This document shows, piece after piece, positions 1-6,331 of a DNA stretch of 7,706 nt. The stretch is from Verrucomicrobiota bacterium (GTDB lineage: Bacteria > Verrucomicrobiota > Kiritimatiellia > CAIQIC01 > Lenti-01), in contig DMJA01000153.1 of NCBI GenBank assembly GCA_003451935.1, forward strand, positions 1 through 7,706, in the 5' to 3' direction. Every line of letters starts with the position of its first letter. The stretch's first letter is position 1. The translations under genes and the position numbers were made by a program. Under the pieces are notes generated by a model. The model worked only from the letters and a program-made list of their open reading frames with translations, did no database searches and had not been told where the DNA came from.

Positions 1-1747
1 CCTGCACGGCGACCCAGGTGCCATCCGGTCTCCGCACCCGGACCGTGTAGCGATAGGGCAGTTCACCGGGGGTGGGCGCCGTGGCCCGCAAGCCGGTGAA
101 CCGGACCGGCTCCGGAAATTGCAGCGTCAGCGTCCGGGGGGAAAGATCCGGCGCGTCTGGCCACGTCGTAGAGGCAGAACGGTCGAAGCGCGGGTGGGTG
201 GCGGCCGGCCCCGGCCATCCATCCACTGATTCCGGGGTACGGCTGCGTTCCTGGACCCGGGGCACTTCCGGCGTATCGATCAAAGCGTAGCGGGCCGTGG
301 TGCGGGCCTCGCCCGCCGGAACGTTCATGGCGGCCAGACTGCCTTCAACGAAGGGGAGATGGCCGCGCCGGACGAGATATCCGGCGTGGCCGGAAAATTC
401 CCACGCGAGTTGGTGGCCGAGGAATCGATCGCTGAAGGCGGAGGCGAAGACGGGTTGGCCCAGCGACAGGAAGGTCAAGCGAGCGCCTTCGTAGCCTTCC
501 ACTTCCGAACCGGTGTCGAGGAGGGCGTCCCAGCCGCCTGCGCGTGCGGCTTCGATCGCCGCCACGAAGCGCCCGGTGGTTTGGCTCTGGTCCGTTTCTT
601 TTTCCCGCGCGGCGTTGAGGGTGCCGGTCCCGTTGTAGATGGCCAGCAACAGTGCGGCGGCGAGGCCGGCCCTTCGGATCCACGCCAGATGGGCGTTCAC
701 CCACAGGGCCAGGCTCCAGCCCAGGAGCAAGGCGAGGGGCGCATTGAAATATCGAGGCACATGGCCCGACAGGGGATGGGGAAAATAGGTGAGGGCAAAC
801 ACCGCCACCATGGCGAGCACCAGCAGGGCCGTGGCCGGGTCGGCCGAGCCGTTGCGTCTTCCGCGGAAGGCCAGGACCAGCCCTCCGGCCACTGCGGTCG
901 CCCACAGAAGGGCGGCCAGGATGTGGATGAAGGCGGGGGAGAAGGTCCACAGCAGCGAGCGGGGCAGGTCGTAATCGAGAAATTCACGTCCGCTGTTGGC
1001 CACGGCGGCGAGGGAGAGGCGGCTGAAAATGGGCAACTGGACCTGGGCGGGATCGTGCTGGAGCTGCGGCAGGAAAACGGCGGCCACGGCCAAGGGGACG
1101 AGGCCATAGGGCAGCCACCGCGACAGGGGGCGCGGCTGGCGGCACAAGGTCCAGAGGCCCGCGATTCCGGCCGCGGCGAGGTAAGGCGCCACTTGCAGGT
1201 TGGTCCACACCGCCATGCCCGCGACGATCGCGAGGGCCAAGGCGTGGCGGCCCGTCGGCACAAAATCGCGGCGATCCAGGAACGGCAGGGCGAGGATCAG
1301 CAGGAGGGTACCGAAGAAATAAAATTCCGGATAACCGCCATAGGGCGCGGTGGTGTACCATGCGGACGGCCAGCCGGGAAACGCCGGGACCGAAGCGGCC
1401 GCCAAGGCCGCCCACGCGCCGTGGCGGCGCCGGAAAAAGAAATAGGTCGCGGCGATCCAAGCCAGGGCGAAGCCAATCGTGACAAATGTCATGGTCACGC
1501 GGCCAGGGGGGACGACCATGAAGACGAAGGCCAGCAAATAGGCTTCCAGCGCACCGAGGTAGTTTTGCCCGGCGAAAAACGCGGGGCGGTCGCCCGCGAG
1601 GATGTCGAGCGCCATTTGGCCGACGACGGCCGTGTCGATGGTCGGCACGTGCGCCTTCCATGCCAGATACAACCGCAGGGCGCCGGCGAGGCCCAGCATC
1701 AGGGCGAGCAGGACGAGGGGGGTGCGCGATGTCCGGGCGGGGTTCAT
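1..1747 (-). CDS. GT-C-type membrane glycosyltransferase-like protein with C-terminal discoidin-like region (3' end outside window)
   Basis: The reading frame is open from an ATG at 1747 to the left edge: 582 residues and no stop, so the C-terminus is missing. Seen: a membrane segment at about residues 10-29, then a first loop with PTIDTAVVGQMALDIL (35-50) and FFAGQNYLGALEAYL (57-71). This matches the pattern of bacterial GT-C proteins, in which an acidic residue (here probably D38) is catalytic. Roughly nine further hydrophobic segments follow to about 371. HVPRYFNAPLALLLGW (329-344) resembles the conserved Arg-Tyr/Pro segment before a late helix. From about 372 the protein is soluble, presumably extracytoplasmic. 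Residues about 523-582 (STTWPD, LTLQFPEPVRFTGLR, YRYTVRVRRPDGTWV) look like a discoidin/F5-8 type C carbohydrate-binding fold. The start overlaps the upstream stop as ATGA and lacks a Shine-Dalgarno site, so translational coupling is likely. Inferred role: sugar transfer from a polyprenyl-linked donor to an unknown acceptor. Membrane GT-C type is fairly sure; the substrate is unknown. Confidence 0.85.
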   Translation of the reverse strand, partial: MNPARTSRTPLVLLALMLGLAGALRLYLAWKAHVPTIDTAVVGQMALDILAGDRPAFFAGQNYLGALEAYLLAFVFMVVPPGRVTMTFVTIGFALAWIAATYFFFRRRHGAWAALAAASVPAFPGWPSAWYTTAPYGGYPEFYFFGTLLLILALPFLDRRDFVPTGRHALALAIVAGMAVWTNLQVAPYLAAAGIAGLWTLCRQPRPLSRWLPYGLVPLAVAAVFLPQLQHDPAQVQLPIFSRLSLAAVANSGREFLDYDLPRSLLWTFSPAFIHILAALLWATAVAGGLVLAFRGRRNGSADPATALLVLAMVAVFALTYFPHPLSGHVPRYFNAPLALLLGWSLALWVNAHLAWIRRAGLAAALLLAIYNGTGTLNAAREKETDQSQTTGRFVAAIEAARAGGWDALLDTGSEVEGYEGARLTFLSLGQPVFASAFSDRFLGHQLAWEFSGHAGYLVRRGHLPFVEGSLAAMNVPAGEARTTARYALIDTPEVPRVQERSRTPESVDGWPGPAATHPRFDRSASTTWPDAPDLSPRTLTLQFPEPVRFTGLRATAPTPGELPYRYTVRVRRPDGTWVAVQ

Positions 1748-3954
1748 GGGCGATGGCGCAGGGTGAGGTGGAGATTGGTGCCGGGTTGAACGCCCATCAA
1801 GGTGACGCCGCGTCCGGCGTCGTAGGGAAAGATTTTCACGTCGCCCTCGGCCCGCCACCCCGGCGTCCAGTTGTATTTGACGACCACGCGGTCTTGCGGC
1901 GCCTCCAAGTCCAGATCCAGCCGATCGAAAGTGGCCTTCACCCGGCCCGACCCTTGCAGGAACAGGGTCGAGTCGCGCCGGGTTTCGAAGATCTCGGTCC
2001 GGCCGATGGCATGGGCCGGGCGGTAATAGTTCGTGGTGCGGTGGAAGACATTTTTCCAGTCGTCGTGCCAAGTTACGATATGGGTGATGTTGTAGAGTTC
2101 CATGAAGGAAAACAGCACGTCTGGACCGTCGTAGCGGAACGGGCGGGGCGGGTATTGATATTCCACGAGCTTGGGGGAGAATCCGTAGTAATCGGCCGCC
2201 ATCATTTCCCGGCCGGTGAACAGGGGCAGCGCGGCGATTTTGGCGCCGCCATAGGCATGGCCCGCATGGCCGGCAAACATTACCCGGCCGTCCTCGGGCA
2301 CATGGGCGGCCAGCCAAGTGGTCAACTCCCGGGTGGCGTCCGGCATGGCATGGAACGGCACAAGCCCTTTGCCGTTCCATGTTTTTGCGCCTTGGTAGGC
2401 GCCCAGCAGCAGCACCGCCACCGTCCAGGCCGCGCCGGTCCGCAGCGCCGCGCCGGCCACGTGGCGTTTGGAGCGGACTTCCAGGGCGCGCCGGATCAGA
2501 TGGTCCAGCCACCAAGCGGCGGGGATGATTGCGACCAGCGCCGCCGGGATGATCACCCGTTCCGTCTGGAGCAGTTTCCGGACTTCCTCGCCCCAGCCGG
2601 AAATCAGCACGAGGAGCAGGATCAAGGGGGCGAAAAAGCGCCGGGCGGAACGCCGCGGTCCGAAGAAACTGCCGATGAACCCGAAGACCACGATCAGCGG
2701 GGGGGTGCCGCGGAGATTCTGACCAAGCAAGGTCCATCCGTCGCGGAAGTGTTCCGGCAAGGTCTGTTGTGGCGTCGCTCCCATGAACTTCGCGATGTTG
2801 GCATATCGCAGCGGCGCCAGCGCCAATGGCAGGAGCAGGAGAAACAGGAGGACGCTTCCCCCCAGCACCCCTTTCCATTTGCCAGGGAACAATCGCCGCG
2901 CATGGAAAACGAGTACCAGCAGGAATGGCAGGGCGACCACCAGCGAACCGGGCCAGGCCAGCAGGGTGAACCCGCAGAGCAGGAGCAGGATCAACGTCGC
3001 GGGGCGCGGGCGGGATTCAAGGTAGAGGAACCGATATCCAAGGGCGGCCAGCGGCATGGCCATGCCCATGGCAAAGAGGGCGGGGGCGGTTCCGTAGTGG
3101 AGCAGATGCACCCAAAAGCGTTGTCCCGGAGCCAGCGACAGCAGGGCGGCGATCCAGCAGGCGCGGCGTCCCGCCCCCGTCCAGGCCAGCGATCCGAAAG
3201 CCAGCAACGGAAGCACCCCCAAAAACACTGCCGCGAGAAACGGAGTGTAGAGTTGTTCGGCTGGAATCCAGGCCAGGAACGGCAGCAGCCAGATTCCGAC
3301 CGACCAGATGCCGGTGGAAACCAGGGCCGACACCGTCATGCCGGCGTTCCAGTGCGGATCGTAGAATCCCGGATGCGGAAACGTGTGAAGGAAAGACCAG
3401 AAGCGATAGACAAAGGCCGGGCTGTCCACGCGGTAGATCATGGAAAACCCGGTGGCGGAATAGAGGTGGTGCAGGGCCAGGCCGGCCAGGCCGAACCACG
3501 CCAGCGCCAGCGCGCGCGGGGATCGCAGCAGGGGCTTGAATCCAGCCACCAGCGCCAAGGTCAAGAGCAGGCTGCGGACCAAGCCGGATTTCAGCGGATG
3601 CGCAGAGAACCCTTCAGGCGATTTCCAGTGGGTGGGGAAGAACCAGTTGTCGGCGATGGCCGACGATCCGGCGTACAGGAGCAGAACCGCGAGCAGGAAC
3701 CACGCCATCGACCACAGGGGCCGCGGCCGGGAAGCGGCGGGGCAAGGGTCGATTTTTCCAAAGAGTCCGCCCTGGAGGGCTGCACCGATCCCCCCCAGGC
3801 CCAGGATCAGCAGCCCGGATGCGGCCGGGTCGAGCCACGCGCCCGTTCCGTGGCGCGTGGCGAGCGCCAAGATCGCCGCGCCCAGCATTCCGCCGGCCCA
3901 CCGTGCGCGGATGGAGAACATTCCCGGCTTGGCTCGCTCATGCGTGGCGGACAT
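1744..3954 (-). CDS. Large multi-pass membrane protein, YfhO/GT-C-like, with soluble C-terminal domain
   Basis: 736 residues with about 15 hydrophobic segments between residues 20 and 520, then a soluble domain of about 215 residues. Seen: the loop YRVDSPAFVYRFW (174-186) followed by PGFYDPHWNAG (195-205). This is the pattern of YfhO-like and related GT-C membrane proteins, where an Asp (here D177) sits in the first large extracytoplasmic loop. That loop usually follows the first helix; here about five hydrophobic segments precede it, so the N-terminus appears extended. The C-terminal part contains ELTTWLAAHVPEDGRVMF (543-560) and VVVKYNWTPGWRAEG (690-704), the latter like the 'tyr-x-pro-gly-trp' beta strand near the end of YfhO-type proteins. 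The ATG start lies 21 bases after the SDR stop, without a clear Shine-Dalgarno site; M12 is a possible alternative start. The stop overlaps the next gene by four bases. Inferred: polyprenyl-linked sugar transfer or glycan modification at the outer face. Donor and acceptor are unknown, and a non-enzymatic role cannot be excluded. Confidence 0.87.
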   Translation of the reverse strand: MSATHERAKPGMFSIRARWAGGMLGAAILALATRHGTGAWLDPAASGLLILGLGGIGAALQGGLFGKIDPCPAASRPRPLWSMAWFLLAVLLLYAGSSAIADNWFFPTHWKSPEGFSAHPLKSGLVRSLLLTLALVAGFKPLLRSPRALALAWFGLAGLALHHLYSATGFSMIYRVDSPAFVYRFWSFLHTFPHPGFYDPHWNAGMTVSALVSTGIWSVGIWLLPFLAWIPAEQLYTPFLAAVFLGVLPLLAFGSLAWTGAGRRACWIAALLSLAPGQRFWVHLLHYGTAPALFAMGMAMPLAALGYRFLYLESRPRPATLILLLLCGFTLLAWPGSLVVALPFLLVLVFHARRLFPGKWKGVLGGSVLLFLLLLPLALAPLRYANIAKFMGATPQQTLPEHFRDGWTLLGQNLRGTPPLIVVFGFIGSFFGPRRSARRFFAPLILLLVLISGWGEEVRKLLQTERVIIPAALVAIIPAAWWLDHLIRRALEVRSKRHVAGAALRTGAAWTVAVLLLGAYQGAKTWNGKGLVPFHAMPDATRELTTWLAAHVPEDGRVMFAGHAGHAYGGAKIAALPLFTGREMMAADYYGFSPKLVEYQYPPRPFRYDGPDVLFSFMELYNITHIVTWHDDWKNVFHRTTNYYRPAHAIGRTEIFETRRDSTLFLQGSGRVKATFDRLDLDLEAPQDRVVVKYNWTPGWRAEGDVKIFPYDAGRGVTLMGVQPGTNLHLTLRHRP

Positions 3955-3975
3955 GGCGGTGTTGGACGGCCGGCG

Positions 3976-4971
3976 TCAAATCCACTTCCGGCGCCGGTAA
4001 TCGTCGAGGATGTCCCGGATTTCGCCTTCGAAGGTTTGTGCGGGAGCGAAGCCCAGCTCGGAACGGGCCTTGCCGACATTGAACGAACGGTGGTGGGTAT
4101 AGAAATCGACCCGGCGCCGATAAATGGGCGGGGGAATGCGCAAGGGCACGCAGATGGCCTCGCACAGGGAGCCCAGAAGCTGCAGCGGCCGGACCGGGAG
4201 GCAAACCCACGGGGGCGGGACGTTCAAGGCCCGGGCGACCTCTTCGGAAAAGGTCCGCAGCGGCATGGCCTTTTCGCCGGCGACGATATAGATCTCTCCG
4301 TTGCGTTCGACGTGTTCCATCGCCAGCCAAAAAGCCCGGGCCAAGTCCCGCACATCGACGAAGTGCACCAGATTGTCGCCCCGGCCGACATAGAAGAACC
4401 GGCGGTGCGCGATCATGCGGAAAAGTTTGCGCGTGCGCGTGTCGCCGGGGCCGTAAATCATGCCGGGCCGGATCACCACGCCGGACAACCGTCCGCTCCG
4501 GAACGCGTCCAGCGCGAGCTTTTCCCCCTCCATCTTGCTGCGCTGGTACACATCGCTTGGATTATAGGGGGTGTTTTCGTCGGCGGGCAAGTGCTCAATG
4601 TGTCCCAGCACGCCGACGGTCGAGCAATGGATCAGGCGAGGGACCTTGGCGGCGACGGCCGCCTCGATGACATTCTGGACGCCTTGCACATTGGTGGCCC
4701 AGTAATCCGCGTCCGGATGGTTGGCATGCCGGAACAGGGCGGCAATGTGGAACACGCCGGCGACGCCCTGCATCGCCCGGTCCAGGGATGGCCGATCGCA
4801 AAGATCGCCCTCGGCCAGTTCCAGATTGGAATGGGCGAGGCCTTCCAACTGGTCCATGCGGCGGGCCATGGCCCGGACCCGCAGCCCCCGTTGCAGGAGA
4901 TGACGGACGATTTCCGAGCCCACGAAGCCGGCGGCACCGGTGACGAGATAAGGCCGTGTTTCAGTTTCCAT
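3976..4971 (-). CDS. NAD(P)-dependent epimerase/dehydratase, extended SDR family
   Basis: 331 residues from the chosen ATG, a usual length for the family. Seen: the Rossmann dinucleotide motif TGAAGFVG (11-18) directly after the first strand, the acidic EGDLCD (54-59), FHIAALF (74-80), the active-site serine in HCSTVGVLG (115-123), the catalytic YQRSK (Y142, K146) and RPGMIYGPGD (168-177). The tail NVGKARSELGFAP (298-310) is typical of sugar epimerases and 3-beta-HSD/dihydroflavonol-reductase-like SDRs. Such enzymes oxidise, reduce or epimerise nucleotide sugars or hydroxy-lipids in the cytoplasm; which one applies here cannot be told. The frame extends upstream to a GTG at 5043, but those 24 extra residues are unlike the family and would overlap the promoter of the divergent gene, so the ATG at 4971 is preferred. 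No well-placed Shine-Dalgarno is visible; AAGGA lies 18 bases from the ATG. It is the first gene of the leftward block and probably feeds or modifies substrates used by the membrane proteins downstream. Confidence 0.93.
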   Translation of the reverse strand: METETRPYLVTGAAGFVGSEIVRHLLQRGLRVRAMARRMDQLEGLAHSNLELAEGDLCDRPSLDRAMQGVAGVFHIAALFRHANHPDADYWATNVQGVQNVIEAAVAAKVPRLIHCSTVGVLGHIEHLPADENTPYNPSDVYQRSKMEGEKLALDAFRSGRLSGVVIRPGMIYGPGDTRTRKLFRMIAHRRFFYVGRGDNLVHFVDVRDLARAFWLAMEHVERNGEIYIVAGEKAMPLRTFSEEVARALNVPPPWVCLPVRPLQLLGSLCEAICVPLRIPPPIYRRRVDFYTHHRSFNVGKARSELGFAPAQTFEGEIRDILDDYRRRKWI

Positions 4972-4997
4972 GATCGTGATGCGGTGAAATCCTTGGT

Positions 4998-5049
4998 GGA
5001 TAATAGGTGTGTTTCTATCTGAAATTCTTGCTGTTGCCAACACCTATCC
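4998..5049. repeat. Imperfect inverted repeat in the divergent intergenic gap (candidate operator)
   Basis: ATAGGTGT (5003-5010) is the exact reverse complement of ACACCTAT (5040-5047), with 29 bases between. Outside the arms the match continues as GG on the left and CC on the right if three bases are bulged out (GGATAATAGGTGT against ACACCTATCC). The right arm sits in the spacer of the rightward promoter. The left arm overlaps TATTAT (5005 to 5000 on the minus strand), a possible -10 for the leftward block. The placement suits a regulator acting on both directions, but an 8-base match in a gap this size could also arise by chance. Confidence 0.35.
5000..5005 (-). promoter_or_regulatory. Possible -10 element for the leftward block
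   Basis: Read on the minus strand this is TATTAT, five of six matches to the sigma70 -10 consensus. It lies about 29 bases before the SDR ATG, which would give a leader of roughly 22 bases. No acceptable -35 hexamer sits 16-18 bases upstream, so an activator, another sigma factor or a different start site must be considered. Confidence 0.25.
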
Positions 5050-5063
5050 TTTGCGGTTATAAA
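5034..5063 (+). promoter_or_regulatory. Sigma70-like promoter of the pyruvyl transferase gene
   Basis: TTGCCA (5034-5039) matches the -35 consensus at five of six positions. It is followed by TTATAA (5057-5062, 17-base spacer) or, one base later, TATAAA (5058-5063, 18-base spacer, five of six matches to TATAAT). Transcription would start near 5070, leaving a leader of about 23 bases before the TTG start. It is the only AT-rich patch with well-spaced hexamers in the gap. It presumably also drives the membrane protein gene downstream. Confidence 0.6.
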
Positions 5064-5080
5064 CATTCGCAATCAAGCGC

Positions 5081-5086
5081 AGGCGG
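5081..5086 (+). promoter_or_regulatory. Ribosome binding site supporting the TTG start
   Basis: AGGCGG lies six bases before the TTG at 5093, a near match to AGGAGG at normal spacing. It supports TTG over the next in-frame methionine at residue 28, which would remove the first strand and the NxGD motif of the enzyme. Confidence 0.5.
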
Positions 5087-5092
5087 AACCAT

Positions 5093-6319
5093 TTGAGCAA
5101 ACTCCAAACCATCACCCTGCTAGGCTCCTCCTCCGGGCGGAACTCCGGCGATGCGGCGCTGATCGCCGCCATCATGGACGGCGTGGACCGGGCGTGCGGC
5201 CGGCCCCTGACCTACGACATTCCCACGCTCCGGCCCGCCTACATCCGGGACCACTATCCGAACCGCACCCGGCCGGTCGGCATGATGCCTTGGCACGGCG
5301 CCCTGCGCATGCTGGGGGTGCCCACGGCGCGGGCCCTGATCCGCGCGGACGCGGTAATCATTTTCGACGCGGTTCTCTTCGACCGGGCGCTGTTCAACCC
5401 CTTGTTCAATTTCCTGTCCTCGATCCACCTGCTGCTGCCGTTGGCCAGCCGACGGGGCATTCCCATCATCGGCTACAATGTCGGGGTGGGGCCGGTGAAT
5501 ACCCCGGCCGGGCGCCGGATGCTGAAGGCGGTCGCCGAGCGCATGGCCTTCATCACCGTGCGCGACCAGGACTCCCTCGACCTGCTCCACGAGGTGGGCG
5601 TGGAAAACCCCCGCATCCGCCTGGCCGCCGATGCGGCGCTCAATGCGCCCTCCCTTTCCCCCGCGGAGGTCGAGCCCATTTTCCGCGCGGCGGGCATCGA
5701 CCGGGACCAGCCCAAGCTGGGCATCAATGTGAACCGCTATCTGGACACCTGGGCGTCGGCCGGCCGGGTTTCCATGGGGCCGGAAGCCTTTCTGGACACC
5801 TATGCCGAGGCGCTGGCCGGTTTCCACCGGGAGGTGCCGGTGCCCATGGTCTTCGTGACCACGCAGCACCACGATGTTGAAATCACCGAGGCCTTGCGGC
5901 GGCGCCTGCCCGCCTCGATCCAGACGGCGCTCATCGACAACCGTCGGCACGACCATGCCGCCATCAAGGGCGTCCTGCGGCATCTGGATCTCCTGTGCGG
6001 CATGCGCCTGCATTCCCTGATCCTGGCGTCGTCGGAACGGACGCCGGTCGCGGGGATCACGTATCAACCCAAGGTGGGCTACTATTTCCGCGAACTGGGC
6101 CTGGCCGACCGCACCCTGTCGTTCGACGATTTCACGGCGGAAAAATTGCGCGCCCACCTGCTGCGCGCCTGGAACGACCGCGCGGAATTGTCCGCCGTCC
6201 TCCAAAAGCGGATTCCCGAGCTGCAAGCCAAGGCGGCCGGCAGCGCCGGCCTCGTCGCCGCGCTGGATCAAGGAGAAGAGGCCTTTGCCGCCCGGTGGGA
6301 CGAGTCCGGGCTGCGTTAG
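5093..6319 (+). CDS. Polysaccharide pyruvyl transferase family protein
   Basis: 408 residues, a usual length for the family (PF04230; CsaB, WcaK and relatives). Seen: TLLGSSSGRNSGDAAL (8-23), the family's N-terminal glycine-rich 'GxxGxxNxGD' motif; GIPIIGYNVGVGP (122-134), equivalent to the usual 'G-pvi-y-q-giGP' strand; ITVRDQDSLDLLHEVGV (154-170), matching the 'VRDe-S-LL-lGv' signature; CGMRLHSLILA (302-312), with the conserved Arg-Leu-His; and GITYQPKVGYYFRELGL (321-337), the 'Y-pKv' segment. Members add pyruvate from phosphoenolpyruvate as a ketal on sugars of exopolysaccharides or cell-wall polymers, in the cytoplasm. Some relatives act on other substrates, so pyruvylation itself is inferred. 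The start is TTG with AGGCGG upstream. The gene heads the rightward block and is followed after 12 bases by a membrane protein gene. It stands back to back with the SDR gene, which fits a shared glycan pathway. Confidence 0.93.
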   Translation: MSKLQTITLLGSSSGRNSGDAALIAAIMDGVDRACGRPLTYDIPTLRPAYIRDHYPNRTRPVGMMPWHGALRMLGVPTARALIRADAVIIFDAVLFDRALFNPLFNFLSSIHLLLPLASRRGIPIIGYNVGVGPVNTPAGRRMLKAVAERMAFITVRDQDSLDLLHEVGVENPRIRLAADAALNAPSLSPAEVEPIFRAAGIDRDQPKLGINVNRYLDTWASAGRVSMGPEAFLDTYAEALAGFHREVPVPMVFVTTQHHDVEITEALRRRLPASIQTALIDNRRHDHAAIKGVLRHLDLLCGMRLHSLILASSERTPVAGITYQPKVGYYFRELGLADRTLSFDDFTAEKLRAHLLRAWNDRAELSAVLQKRIPELQAKAAGSAGLVAALDQGEEAFAARWDESGLR

Positions 6320-6322
6320 AGG
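6318..6322 (+). promoter_or_regulatory. Ribosome binding site overlapping the upstream stop codon
   Basis: AGAGG overlaps the TAG stop of the pyruvyl transferase gene and lies nine bases before the GTG at 6332. It decides the start of the next gene and suggests that ribosomes ending on the first cistron help load the second. Confidence 0.55.
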
Positions 6323-6331
6323 CGTTTCGCC

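Noticed and set aside
359..1789. A 476-codon plus-strand frame antisense to the left-edge membrane gene
   Set aside because: Same low-complexity Gly/Gln/Arg composition. The minus-strand frame through this stretch encodes a coherent GT-C-like protein.
1660..5022. A 1120-codon open frame on the plus strand, antisense to the membrane protein and SDR genes
   Set aside because: Its translation is low in hydrophobic residues and rich in Gln, Gly, Arg and His, with no recognisable domain. It is the expected shadow of GC-rich genes on the other strand, which have clear family motifs and membrane segments.
4998..5049. The inverted repeat as a terminator hairpin
   Set aside because: It lies upstream of both divergent genes, has a 29-base loop, contains a bulge and is not followed by a T-run in either direction.
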